Part shown: in pieces, positions 32,904-41,827 of the stretch
Layout: every line of letters begins with the position of its first letter
Position numbering within the stretch: position 1 is the first letter of the stretch
DNA from: Anaeromicropila herbilytica
GTDB taxonomy: Bacteria; Bacillota; Clostridia; Lachnospirales; Lachnospiraceae
Assembly: GCF_016591975.1 (NCBI RefSeq)
Contig: NZ_AP024169.1
Coordinates: forward strand, 1,598,001-1,662,000
Length of the DNA stretch: 64,000 bases
Reading direction: 5' to 3'
Translations under genes and position numbers: made by a program
The notes under the pieces: model-generated
Told to the model about the DNA's origin: nothing
Databases searched by the model: none
The model's input: the letters and a program-made list of their open reading frames with translations, nothing else

Positions 32904-32965
32904 GTAATAACACCAAAAAGGAATACCCTGCTATTGGGTATTCCTTTTTGGTGTTATTACTTTTT
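32904..32965. terminator. Bidirectional terminator with 25-bp perfect stem
   Basis: The arms 32904-32928 and 32936-32960 are perfectly complementary over 25 bases (centre ATACCC-7 bases-GGGTAT). T-rich tracts occur on both strands. It sits between convergent genes (AraC and the CoA-disulfide reductase) and can serve both. Confidence 0.85.
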
Positions 32966-32972
32966 GGTTCAT

Positions 32973-33050
32973 GTCTGCGACTTAGACTTGTTCGTAGACC
33001 TTAATTCAACGTTTAAATTGTTATTTTATTTCACATTAGTACACTAGCTA
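32973..33050. repeat. Family C repeat, decayed copy
   Basis: TCTGCGACTT...GTAGACCTTAATTCAACG...TTATTTCACATTAG follows the left part of copy 2 (26646-26700) in order with many changes. The hairpin half is lost. Assignment rests on pattern similarity by eye. Confidence 0.35.
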
Positions 33051-33064
33051 AAGATAAATAAACG

Positions 33065-35581
33065 TTAAATAAATAATGACATATCGGATTCTTCAGCATT
33101 ATCTAGCATGGTTGCTGCGCCACCAGTTTTCACGCCATCGATTAATTCGTCTTTGTGAATTCCCATAACATCCATACTCATGGTACATGCAATTAATTCA
33201 ACACCATTCTTCATGGCTTCTTTGATTAGATCTTCTAAGCTATCAATATTCTTATTCTTCATGACAGCACGAATCATTCTTGGACCCATTCCACCCATGT
33301 TCATTTTGGAGATAGGGAGCTTCTTGGTGTTTCTAGGGAGCATTACACCAAACATTCTGCTAACGAAGTCTTTTTTTACACTTACTTTTTCTGGTTTTCT
33401 TAGAACATTCAGTCCCCAGAAAGTAAAGAACATACTTACTTTACGTCCCATCGCAGCAGCGGCATTTGCAATAATAAAGGATGCAATCGCTTTATCTAAA
33501 TCTCCTGAGAATACTATGATATTTTTGTTATTTCCACGAGATTCGAGGGTTGGTAATTCAAGGCCACCTTTACGAATCAGAGCAGTAGATACACCTTTAC
33601 TTGATTTGGAATCGATAAAAGTATTTCCAGTACGTTTACACCAAGATATAACGTCAGTAGAGAAAGCTGGGTCAGTAGTTTTTATTTTAAGAAGTTCACC
33701 TTCGTTTATCTTTTTCATTTCATCATTCAGTTTAAGAATTGGACCAGGACATTGTAGGCCACATGCGTTTACTTCTACTGTTTTCACATTTTCATTCATC
33801 TTGTTAACACTATCATTCATTTTGTTATCACCTTCATTATTTGAGTTCTTTTTTAACATAGATCCATTGGTTGAATCAAGGGAAGCAGCTTGTAGTGTTT
33901 GCTCTGGGGTATTCATGCCAGCAGTATTTTGCTCTGACATTCTGATGCTATTATATAAGCGATATCCACCAGATAAGTTATAACATGTATATCCATTTTG
34001 TGTTAGGATACGACTAGCAATATGACCACGAAGTCCAATCTGGCAAGTTACATAAACAGGTTTTGATTTATCAATACGATGTAGATTCGCACGTAATTCG
34101 TCAACTGGAATGTTAATAAATCCATCAATTGTTCCATTGTCATATTCCATTTGGGTACGAATATCTATTAAAGATACGCTGCCATCTCTAGGCAATGTAT
34201 CAACTTCGTTCCAATGAAAGATATTAGTTTTCTTTGTTAGGATATTCTCTGCTACAAAGCCTGCCATGTTTACTGGATCTTTTGCAGATGAAAATGGTGG
34301 AGCGTAAGCTAATTCTAATTCTGTTAAATCATAGATAGTAAAGCCTGCTCTTATTGCAGTAGCTAATACATCAAGACGTTTATCCGCTCCGTCAAAACCA
34401 ACCACTTGCGCACCAAGCAATTTACCAGTAGATTTCTCAAATATTATCTTAACAGACATATTAACAGCACCTGGATAATAGGAAGCATGAGAGCCTGAGT
34501 AAGTAAAGGATTTTTCATAATCAAGAGATAATTCTTTCGCTCGCTTTTCTGTAATACCTGTAGTTGCAACGGTGATGTCAAAACATTTTAAGATACCAGT
34601 ACCTTGAGTACCTTTATACACAGAATCTAATCCACATATATTATCAGCTGCGATACGACCTTGTTTATTCGCTGGACCTGCAAGTGGAATATATCCTTGT
34701 TCCTTAGTAATGTAATCTGTAATCTCAATTGCATCACCAACTGCATAAATATCAGGTACTGAGGTGCGCATGTGTTCATCTACGATAATAGCACCACGTT
34801 TATTTAGTTCAAGGGAAGCAGATGTTGCTAGCGTTGTATCAGGGGTTACACCAACCGACAAGATGACTACATCAGTAAGAAGTTCGCCGCCGGATAACTT
34901 TATTTTAAGTTGATTATTATAGTCACTTATGGATTTTACGCCATCTTGTAAGATGAGTTTTACACCTTTTTCACGAATGTGATTATGAACATCAGCAGCC
35001 ATATCATAATCCAATGGAGCAATCACATGGTCGGCAAACTCCACAATCGTTACATCTAATCCAGCATTATGCATGTTCTCTGCCATTTCAATTCCGATGT
35101 AACCACCACCTACAATGACTGCACTCTTTGGTTTTTCTTGATCGATATAGTCTTTGATGCGATAAGTGTCTGGAATGTTTCTTAGGGTAAATACTTTCTC
35201 GTTTTCCACACCGATAATATTAGGTTTGGTTGGTTTGGCTCCAGGAGAAAGAATTAACTTATCATAAGATTCTTCGTATGTTTTTCCTGATTTTTTATCT
35301 AGAACAGTAACAGTTTTAGTGTCTGGATGAATCGCTGTTACTTCACTCAATACGCGAACATCTACATTGAAACGGCTATGAAAACTTTCTGGTGTTTGAA
35401 GGGTAAGCAATGAACGATCTGTGATATCGCCACCGATATAATATGGTAGGCCACAGTTAGCAAAAGAGATATATTCGTCTCTTTCAAACATGATAATTTC
35501 TGCAGTTTCATCTAGTCTACGTAGTCTTGCAGCAGCTGATGCACCACCTGCAACACCACCAATTATTAATACTTTACTCAT
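33065..35581 (-). CDS. CoA-disulfide reductase-type flavoprotein fused to rhodanese, TusA and DsrE-like domains
   Basis: This 838-residue protein joins four sulfur-handling modules. Residues about 1-450 are an FAD/NAD(P)H reductase of the CoA-disulfide/persulfide reductase type: GGVAGGASAAARLRRL at the start and the redox Cys43 in SFANCGLPYYIGG. About 455-545 is a rhodanese domain with Cys513 in YVTCQIGLRG. About 600-670 is a TusA-like carrier with the CPGP motif (Cys611). About 685-838 is a DsrE-type domain (IIVFSGDLDKAIASFIIANAAA, IACTMSMDVMGIH). It likely passes persulfide sulfur between modules and reduces it with NAD(P)H, for sulfur detoxification or reduction. A strong AGGT-type site and ATG at 35581 fit the family start. 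No regulator is adjacent. Confidence 0.9.
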   Translation of the reverse strand: MSKVLIIGGVAGGASAAARLRRLDETAEIIMFERDEYISFANCGLPYYIGGDITDRSLLTLQTPESFHSRFNVDVRVLSEVTAIHPDTKTVTVLDKKSGKTYEESYDKLILSPGAKPTKPNIIGVENEKVFTLRNIPDTYRIKDYIDQEKPKSAVIVGGGYIGIEMAENMHNAGLDVTIVEFADHVIAPLDYDMAADVHNHIREKGVKLILQDGVKSISDYNNQLKIKLSGGELLTDVVILSVGVTPDTTLATSASLELNKRGAIIVDEHMRTSVPDIYAVGDAIEITDYITKEQGYIPLAGPANKQGRIAADNICGLDSVYKGTQGTGILKCFDITVATTGITEKRAKELSLDYEKSFTYSGSHASYYPGAVNMSVKIIFEKSTGKLLGAQVVGFDGADKRLDVLATAIRAGFTIYDLTELELAYAPPFSSAKDPVNMAGFVAENILTKKTNIFHWNEVDTLPRDGSVSLIDIRTQMEYDNGTIDGFINIPVDELRANLHRIDKSKPVYVTCQIGLRGHIASRILTQNGYTCYNLSGGYRLYNSIRMSEQNTAGMNTPEQTLQAASLDSTNGSMLKKNSNNEGDNKMNDSVNKMNENVKTVEVNACGLQCPGPILKLNDEMKKINEGELLKIKTTDPAFSTDVISWCKRTGNTFIDSKSSKGVSTALIRKGGLELPTLESRGNNKNIIVFSGDLDKAIASFIIANAAAAMGRKVSMFFTFWGLNVLRKPEKVSVKKDFVSRMFGVMLPRNTKKLPISKMNMGGMGPRMIRAVMKNKNIDSLEDLIKEAMKNGVELIACTMSMDVMGIHKDELIDGVKTGGAATMLDNAEESDMSLFI

Positions 35582-35755
35582 ATCATTACCTCGCTTTTTG
35601 TTATATTTTTAACATTACTGTCAAAAATGATAAAGGTTATTTTTTTTGTTAGGTCTATCATAAATTATATTATATTTTTTTTCTGTGACAAAATCACATA
35701 AAGATTTCAGCATAGTTATATTATCTTTCTTTTAATATAACCTATTCATATATGT

Positions 35756-35926
35756 ATGAGTTGCCCGACAAATGACCTGTTTGGGAGACAGTCTAGGCAA
35801 TTTACACAAAACAGAAAAACTCATGCTTCATTGAGTATGTATAAGAAGTTCTAGTTCTCAGATTATTTTGTGTAAAACATATTGCCAGGCAAGATTTTGA
35901 AACAGGTCATTTGTCGGTCAACTCAT
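35756..35926. repeat. Family B palindromic repeat, 171-bp copy
   Basis: Terminal inverted repeats ATGAGTTGCCCGACAAATGA and its near complement at the right end (one change) enclose a stretch with TTTACACAAAACAGAAAAAC and TTTTGTGTAAAA in inverted order. This copy equals the left arm of the larger element at 38227 joined to a short right end. The rest of the 35582-36123 gap is AT-rich, with a family A remnant at 35961. Confidence 0.75.
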
Positions 35927-35960
35927 ATGTATTAAATTAATATGGAATTCCTAATATTAT

Positions 35961-36017
35961 TGGTTAGGATGTCAAAAGTCATTCGCAGTAAACTAAAATA
36001 AGAATTTGACATCCAAT
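35961..36017. repeat. Family A ends-only remnant
   Basis: TTAGGATGTCAAAAGTCATTC on the left and GAATTTGACATCC on the right match the two termini of the family A element, but the roughly 200-base interior is missing. The ends form a hairpin (GGATGTCAAA/TTTGACATCC). Confidence 0.55.
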
Positions 36018-36123
36018 CGATAAAAAACTACATTGAATCCTACCATACATGGTGCTAGTATATAAAATATAGGAAACTAATGGTAAAGTTATGATAAGAT
36101 TTACAGGATAAAGGGGGATAACT

Positions 36124-37083
36124 ATGACATTAAAAGAAAAATATAAGGATTATTTTAAAGTTGGAGTTGCTGTAAATGAAGAAACAATTGTATCACATAA
36201 AGATATTATTACAGAGCATTTCAATAGTATTACCTGTGAAAATGCTATGAAATATAATGATTTATGCGATGAGCATGGTAACTATCATTGTGAGAAGGCA
36301 GATCTTATTTATGAATTTGCGAAAGAAAATAATCTGGCAATTCGAGGACATAATTTTGTATGGCATCAAGCAATACCTACTAGTACGTTGGAAAAAATGC
36401 AAAAGGAAGAATTGTTAGAACGTATTACAGAGCATATTCAAAAGGTTGCAATGCGTTATCCTAATATCTACTGTTGGGATGTTGTGAATGAAGCAATCTC
36501 AGATGATAAGGAATCTTACTGGCGTGAAACTGTATGGTATAAAGTATTAGGTGAAGATTATATAGATACCATATTTCGCATAGCAAGAGAAGCAGTTCCT
36601 ACCACATCAAAGCTATATTATAACGACTATAATGAATTCGATTCCATTAAGAGTGATAAGATCTATACTTTGATTAAGCATGCATTAGATAGGGGAGTCC
36701 CAATAGAGGGGTTAGGATGTCAGTGTCATATTAATATAAGTCAACCATCGGTAGATACATATCGTAGAGCACTTGAGAAATATGCGAAGTTAGGGGTACG
36801 CCTCCAGATTACAGAGATGGATGTATCCATATATTCTTCTAGAGATATGAAAGTAGAGAATATGACAGGAAGAGAAATAGAAGCGCAAGCAAAAGTATAT
36901 GCCGATTACTTCAAGTTATTCCGAGAATATCATGAAATCATAGATGCAGTTACCTTGTGGGGAGTTGCAGACGATGCAACTTGGCTAGATAACTTTCCAG
37001 TAAAGAACAGAAAAGATGCACCTTTATTATTTGGTGTGGACCATGAACCCAAGGAAGCGCTATTGAGGATTATGGATTTCTAG
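36124..37083 (+). CDS. GH10 endo-1,4-beta-xylanase, intracellular
   Basis: The 319-residue protein is a single GH10 (beta/alpha)8 catalytic domain without signal peptide, so it acts in the cytoplasm on imported xylo-oligosaccharides rather than on polymeric xylan. Conserved motifs are ITCENAMKYNDL, RGHNFVWHQ, the acid/base Glu123 in WDVVNEA and the nucleophile Glu231 in LQITEMDVS, plus VTLWGVADDATWL. The length is a minimal GH10 domain with no binding module. A GGGGGA site precedes the ATG. Family A and B repeats flank it on both sides and no transporter is next to it. Confidence 0.95.
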   Translation: MTLKEKYKDYFKVGVAVNEETIVSHKDIITEHFNSITCENAMKYNDLCDEHGNYHCEKADLIYEFAKENNLAIRGHNFVWHQAIPTSTLEKMQKEELLERITEHIQKVAMRYPNIYCWDVVNEAISDDKESYWRETVWYKVLGEDYIDTIFRIAREAVPTTSKLYYNDYNEFDSIKSDKIYTLIKHALDRGVPIEGLGCQCHINISQPSVDTYRRALEKYAKLGVRLQITEMDVSIYSSRDMKVENMTGREIEAQAKVYADYFKLFREYHEIIDAVTLWGVADDATWLDNFPVKNRKDAPLLFGVDHEPKEALLRIMDF

Positions 37084-37137
37084 ATGTAGTTTAGGTAATA
37101 CAAATTTGATATTAATTAAGTATTATATAAAATATGG

Positions 37138-37388
37138 TTAGGGTGTCAAAAGTCATTCTCAGTCTAAATTGTGTATATTGATGTATAAATATTAATTTTG
37201 GCGTAGTCCGGCCGAAAGTATCGTCTATATTTTGTCAAGACTCAAAGAGAAAATAGGAACGTGAGTGAGTATTTTCCCTTGTTATGAGGCTTGTAAAAAA
37301 TATGATGCTTGAGGGAAAGGTAGCCCAAATTAATAATTATACATCGATATACACTCAACAAACTAAAAGAAGACTTTTGACACCCTAA
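37138..37388 (-). repeat. Family A MITE-like repeat, copy 2
   Basis: The 251-bp element is in the opposite orientation to copy 1. Its ends TTAGGGTGTCAAAAGTC (37138-37154) and GACTTTTGACACCCTAA (37372-37388) are a perfect 17-bp inverted repeat, the best preserved of the four copies. The core GGAACGTGAGTGAGTATTTT is shared. It fills the gap between the xylanase and GNAT genes. Confidence 0.82.
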
Positions 37389-37420
37389 GCATGAATATTT
37401 ATTGTTAGGAGGAATATGTT

Positions 37421-37948
37421 GTGATTTATTATAAGGATGAGACAATCACCATCCGGTCCATGCATCATAATGACCCACACATAATCTATCATGAGTACGT
37501 AGAACAAGGATGGCACCCAGCGATAGAAATCTATGAAAATTATTATAAGGAGCAGGAACGAGGAAAGCGTGGAATATTTATTGCTGAGTATAATCATAAC
37601 GTAGCAGGTTATACGACATTGGTATATGAGGCAACAACAGGACCATTTGCGCATAGAGGTATTCCGGAAATAGTTGACTTTAATGTATTTGTCAAATATC
37701 AAAGAAAGGGTATCGGAAGTAGAATATTAGACATTGCAGAAGAAGCGGCCTATGAGATTAGTAATACCATTTCTATCTCAGTTGGATTACATTCTGGATA
37801 TGGAGAAGCACAGAGAATCTACATAAAGAGAGGTTATATTCCAGATGGTACAGGAGTATGGTATCGCGATAGACAGTTGGAACAATATGGTAATTGTTGC
37901 AATGATGATGAGCTATTGCTGTATTTATCCAAAACTTTATATAGATAG
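37421..37948 (+). CDS. GNAT-family N-acetyltransferase
   Basis: The 175-residue protein carries the acetyl-CoA binding motif of the GNAT fold, VKYQRKGIGSRILDIAEEAA (R/Q-x-x-G-x-G/A), following the strand EIVDFNVFV. The C-terminal IYIKRGYIPDGTGVWYRDR is also typical. The substrate is unknown: an amine on a small molecule or a protein. The start is a GTG at 37421, 8 bases after AGGAGG; an ATG three bases earlier is out of frame. The next gene begins 10 bases downstream, so the two are likely co-transcribed. Confidence 0.85.
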   Translation: MIYYKDETITIRSMHHNDPHIIYHEYVEQGWHPAIEIYENYYKEQERGKRGIFIAEYNHNVAGYTTLVYEATTGPFAHRGIPEIVDFNVFVKYQRKGIGSRILDIAEEAAYEISNTISISVGLHSGYGEAQRIYIKRGYIPDGTGVWYRDRQLEQYGNCCNDDELLLYLSKTLYR

Positions 37949-37958
37949 TGGGAATTGT

Positions 37959-38189
37959 ATGAAAGAGCGATTAATCAAGAAAATTATTTTTATGGTTTTA
38001 TTTTTTGTTATTTATATGACAGTAGGAATTTTTTTAGATGCTGCTTATGATTGGTATGTTGGATATCAGCTATTAATACATGCGACGATTACATCTATTA
38101 CTTGGTTTCTTATTATGCTATTGTTTGATTTAATTGAATATGTAATAAATATATTTCGAAAAGAAAAACGCAATAATAATAATTCCTGA
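37959..38189 (+). CDS. Small two-TM membrane protein, unknown
   Basis: The 76-residue protein (MKERLIKKIIFMVLFFVIYM...) has two hydrophobic segments (about 8-27 and 37-60) and a basic tail. Its start is set at 37959 because a GTGGGA site precedes it and the longer frame from 37845 runs inside the GNAT gene. It follows the GNAT stop by 10 bases. No family is recognised; a role with the acetyltransferase is only suggested by position. Confidence 0.55.
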   Translation: MKERLIKKIIFMVLFFVIYMTVGIFLDAAYDWYVGYQLLIHATITSITWFLIMLLFDLIEYVINIFRKEKRNNNNS

Positions 38190-38226
38190 TTTATAATAAT
38201 AAGTAAAAATAAAGATAATAATTATT

Positions 38227-38521
38227 ATGAGTTGCCCGACAAATGACCTGTTTCAAAATCTTTCTTGGCAATTTGCACAAAACAGAAAAAGCGATTGCGC
38301 CTTTGAATAGGTATTAGAAGATCTTGTTCTCGGATTATTTCGTGTTATATGCTAGGACAGATCTGTCTGAGCAAGGCGAGTTATCTGTCCTAGCATATGT
38401 TTTACATGAAATGATCTGAGAACTAGATCTTCTTATACCTATTCAATGAAGCATGAGTTTTTCTGTTTTGTGCAAATTGCCTAGACAACCTCCCAAACAG
38501 GTCATTTGTCGGGCAACTCAT
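38227..38521. repeat. Family B nested palindrome, 295-bp copy
   Basis: The arms of about 140 bases are near complementary from ATGAGTTGCCCGACAAATGA to its exact complement at the right end. A second, tighter inverted pair lies at the centre (ATATGCTAGGACAGAT at 38347-38362, ATCTGTCCTAGCATAT at 38383-38398). The 39-base-type motifs CAATTTGCACAAAACAGAAAA and GAAGATCT recur in both arms. No open frame is present. The rest of the 38190-38692 gap holds the LysR leader. Confidence 0.82.
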
Positions 38522-38645
38522 TACTATTAAGTAAGGAACAATATAAATTATCTTGACACCAAATATACAGTAGAATACACTTAAGCTTACATAATTACCG
38601 AATCGTTATAAGGTATTTCTTAGGAACATAAACATAAGGATGATT

Positions 38646-38692
38646 AGGAGGAGATATCAGAAGATAGAATATCTATCATCTGATAAAACAGT
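38646..38692 (+). promoter_or_regulatory. Hairpin-bridged ribosome binding site of the LysR gene
   Basis: A strong AGGAGGAG at 38646-38653 is 39 bases upstream of the ATG, too far for direct use. Between them lies a hairpin, 38655-38685 (TATCAGA-A-GATAG stem with one A-A mismatch and a three-base loop). When folded it leaves about 8 unpaired bases between the site and the ATG. An in-frame TAA at 38684 excludes any earlier start. Confidence 0.6.
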
Positions 38693-39568
38693 ATGGATAC
38701 CAAGGAATTAAAGTGTTTTGTTACCGTATATGAAGAGAAAAGTATCAATCAAGCAGCGCAGAAATTATTTATTACCTCGCAAGGGTTGAGTAAAATAATT
38801 AAAAACTTAGAGAATGAATTGGGAGTATGTCTGTTTGAGCGTTCACAAAAAGGGGTATTACCAACAGAAAGTGCAGAATTTCTTTATGAAAGAGCAAATG
38901 TGCTAATCTGCCATATGGAAGATATAGAAAATGGGTTAAAGCAACTTGAAATGAAAGAGAAGAAGTTAAGAATTGCATGTGCAAGAGGTGTGCTGAATGC
39001 GTTATCCTTCCAATTGATCTTGGATTTTATTCAAAATAATCCAGAACTTTTAGTTGAGTGGGGTGAATATGCAAATGATGAAGTGAAGAACATGGTAGCT
39101 TCTTATAAAGCGGATGTTGGAATTGTTGTTAGTACTACGGAACTTGAGCAGATTGTTGAAAAACAAATAGCAAGTAGAAGTATTACATTACTCGTCTATG
39201 AAGGTCATCCATTTTATCAGATGGAGGAAATAAGTATTGCTGATTTAGTTGGTGAAAAAATTATCATTCTTAATGAGCAATTTCAAGTATTTCATGCATT
39301 TAAACGCTGCTGTATGGAATATGGTTTTGAACCATTGATTGTAGGGAAAACAATGGATAGTAATTTCTTATTGAAATTATGTAAGTTAAAAGTTGGAGTT
39401 GGGGTATTGATTGATTTTTCGACAGATGATTTTAATTTGGATGGTGTGAAAGTAGTACATTTAAAAGAAAAATTGACGTGGGATATATACCAAATCTGTA
39501 ATAAAAGGAATCAATCATTTCCTACAATTAAGACTTTTCAGAAATATTTGGAGGAGAGAATCCTGTAA
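38693..39568 (+). CDS. LysR-family transcriptional regulator
   Basis: The 291-residue regulator starts with the typical LysR helix-turn-helix (KELKCFVTVYEEKSINQAAQKLFITSQGLSKIIKNLENELGVCLFERSQKG). A two-lobed sensor domain follows (about 90-290). It lies 200 bases upstream of an Fe-S flavoreductase gene in the same direction, and is a good candidate activator of it and the MFS transporter after it. LysR proteins usually respond to a substrate or product of the neighbouring pathway. The start is fixed by family alignment, although the ribosome site is bridged by a hairpin. Confidence 0.9.
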   Translation: MDTKELKCFVTVYEEKSINQAAQKLFITSQGLSKIIKNLENELGVCLFERSQKGVLPTESAEFLYERANVLICHMEDIENGLKQLEMKEKKLRIACARGVLNALSFQLILDFIQNNPELLVEWGEYANDEVKNMVASYKADVGIVVSTTELEQIVEKQIASRSITLLVYEGHPFYQMEEISIADLVGEKIIILNEQFQVFHAFKRCCMEYGFEPLIVGKTMDSNFLLKLCKLKVGVGVLIDFSTDDFNLDGVKVVHLKEKLTWDIYQICNKRNQSFPTIKTFQKYLEERIL

Positions 39569-39768
39569 TCTGATCATGTTTGTTGATTTTGCTTAATTAA
39601 AAATAAATAACTCTGTTACAACATTTTGTTGTTATATGCGAATGAATCGTTGATATTCATTCGCATATTTTTTATGTATAATTGTTAAAAAATAAACAAT
39701 GTTAATAATAAGGCTTTTGTTGCTTGAACCTTAATTATTTAATATTGAAAAGTAAGGAGTTATCAAAT

Positions 39769-41715
39769 ATGGTAAGAAATTTTCCAAACCTATGTAAACC
39801 AATTAAGATCGGTAATGTAACATTCCGTAACCGTATGTTCTCAGCACCAATGGGAGGAACTGATATAACAGCAGATTGCTGTATAGGAAGAGGTTCCACA
39901 GCATTCTATGAGTTAAGAGCAAAAGGTGGTGCAGCAGCAGTTACAATTAGTGAATGTATGGTTCATCCAGAGACAGATGGTTCTCATGCATATCACTTGG
40001 ATCTACATACACCAGGTTCCTTATCTGGTTTTACTTACACAGCTGATGCAATCAGACGTCATGGAGCTATCGCAAGTGTAGAGCTATCTCATTCTGGACA
40101 ATATGCTGGAACTTATCTAACAGATAAAGGTAAGAAACAAGGACTTGCGCAATATGGACCAAGTGCAGGTGTTCGTCCTGATGGAATTGAAGTAAAAGAA
40201 ATGTCAAAAGAGATGATTGCGGATATTGTAAGAGCATATGGTGAATGTGCTGGATTAGCAAAAAGAGCAGGATTTGAAATGATTATGGTACACGGTGGAC
40301 ATGGTTGGTTAATTAATCAATTCCTATCACCATATTTCAATCATAGAACAGATGAATATGGCGGTTCAATGGAGAATAGAGTTCGATTTGCTAGAGAAGT
40401 ACTAGATAGTGTTAGAGCTGCAGTTGGAGTAGGATTCCCAATCGAATTCCGTATGAGCGGATCTGAATTGTTCGAGGGTGGTTATACACTAGAAGATGGA
40501 GTAGAGATTGCAAAACTATTAGAAGATAAGATAGATCTACTTCATGTATCTGCTGGTACTTATCAAAGGGGATTTGCTACAACTCATCCTTCCATGTTCT
40601 TACCTCATGGAAGCAATGTATACTTAGCAGCTGAAATCAAGAAACATGTAAGTATTCCAGTAGCAACATTAGGTGGATTAAATGATCCAGCTATGATGGA
40701 AGATATTATTGCATCAGGAAAAGCTGACGTAGTATATATGGCAAGAGCTTTACTAGCTGACCATGAATTACCTAGAAAAGTGATGAGTAATCAAGAAGAT
40801 AAAATCGTAAAATGCTTAAGATGCTTTACTTGTATGGCAGAACGTGCAACAACAGCTACTCGTAGATGTACGGTAAATCCACTAATCGGTAGAGAATTAG
40901 ATGGTACCGAAGTAATCAAAAGCTCTAACCCAGTAAAAGTATTAGTAGCTGGAGGAGGACCTGGTGGATTAGAAGCAGCAATAACTGCAGCCAAGAGAGG
41001 ACACCAAGTCATTCTTTGTGAAAAGACAGACAAAGTTGGCGGAATCCTAAAAGGCGAACAAGCAATTTCATTCAAATATGAAATGTATGAATTAGGTGAA
41101 ACACTAGGAAGACAAGCAGCAGAATTAGGTGTAGAGATCCGCCTAAATACAACAGTAACACGCGAATATGTTGAAAATGAAAAAGTGGAAGCGCTCATCA
41201 TTGCAGTTGGTTCAGAACCTATCATTCCTCCTATTCCAGGAATTGATAGTGAACATGTTACAGTTGTAAATGACTACTATTTACAAAAAGAAAAAGTAAG
41301 TAATGATGTAATTGTAATTGGTGGTGGTCTAGCAGGATGTGAAGCAGCTATTCACCTTGCAGAAGAAGGAAAGAATGTTCATTTGTTAGAAATGAGATCT
41401 GAATTAGCAGTGGATTCTAATATCAGACATCGTCCTATTTTGTTAAAAGAAATCGAAAAATCCGTTCAAGTTCATACAGAATACAGAGCGATTCGAATTA
41501 CAGAAGAAGGTGTTATCTGTGCAGATAAAGAAGGTAAAGAATGTCTTGTTCCTGGAACTTCTGTAGTATGTGCGGTAGGACAAAGAGCTTTAAGAAGCAT
41601 AGCAGAAGAATTAATTGATTGTGCTCCATATGTAGCTCAAATTGGAGATTGTGTAAAACCATCTACAATTACAACAGCAGTATACCAAGGATATCACGCA
41701 GCACTTGATATATAA
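39769..41715 (+). CDS. Fe-S/FMN/FAD old-yellow-enzyme reductase (2-enoate / 2,4-dienoyl-CoA reductase type)
   Basis: The 648-residue enzyme has an FMN TIM barrel (about 1-335; MFSAPMGGTDITADCC, ELSHSGQYAGTY, VHGGHGWLINQFLSPYFNHRTDEYGGSMENR), a [4Fe-4S] site (CLRCFTCMAERATTATRRC, C-x2-C-x2-C-x11-C) and a C-terminal FAD/NAD(P)H domain (VLVAGGGPGGLEAAITAAKRG, then IGGGLAGCEAAIHLAEEG). This is the domain order of 2-enoate reductases and of BaiCD/BaiH-type enzymes that reduce C=C bonds of cinnamates, enoates or steroid CoA esters. AAGGAG 9 bases before the ATG sets the start at 39769. It is followed 112 bases later by an OFA-type transporter, which suggests an imported unsaturated acid as substrate; hydroxycinnamates are plausible, given padC elsewhere. 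Confidence 0.88.
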   Translation: MVRNFPNLCKPIKIGNVTFRNRMFSAPMGGTDITADCCIGRGSTAFYELRAKGGAAAVTISECMVHPETDGSHAYHLDLHTPGSLSGFTYTADAIRRHGAIASVELSHSGQYAGTYLTDKGKKQGLAQYGPSAGVRPDGIEVKEMSKEMIADIVRAYGECAGLAKRAGFEMIMVHGGHGWLINQFLSPYFNHRTDEYGGSMENRVRFAREVLDSVRAAVGVGFPIEFRMSGSELFEGGYTLEDGVEIAKLLEDKIDLLHVSAGTYQRGFATTHPSMFLPHGSNVYLAAEIKKHVSIPVATLGGLNDPAMMEDIIASGKADVVYMARALLADHELPRKVMSNQEDKIVKCLRCFTCMAERATTATRRCTVNPLIGRELDGTEVIKSSNPVKVLVAGGGPGGLEAAITAAKRGHQVILCEKTDKVGGILKGEQAISFKYEMYELGETLGRQAAELGVEIRLNTTVTREYVENEKVEALIIAVGSEPIIPPIPGIDSEHVTVVNDYYLQKEKVSNDVIVIGGGLAGCEAAIHLAEEGKNVHLLEMRSELAVDSNIRHRPILLKEIEKSVQVHTEYRAIRITEEGVICADKEGKECLVPGTSVVCAVGQRALRSIAEELIDCAPYVAQIGDCVKPSTITTAVYQGYHAALDI

Positions 41716-41827
41716 GAAAGAAGATCAGATTCCTATGTTATATGCTATACAGTTTTGAATATTAAATGGCATAGGAATGAAATGATTATCAATTTTATAA
41801 TATAATAACAATTAGAGGAGAAGGAAG

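Noticed and set aside
33180..33983. 267-residue open frame antisense to the sulfur-transfer fusion gene
   Set aside because: It lies wholly opposite the rhodanese/TusA/DsrE part of a clearly real gene, has no ribosome site of note and no recognisable domain.
37845..38189. Long form of the small membrane protein overlapping the GNAT gene
   Set aside because: The first 38 residues would be read inside the GNAT coding region; the ATG at 37959 has its own ribosome site and starts a normal membrane protein.
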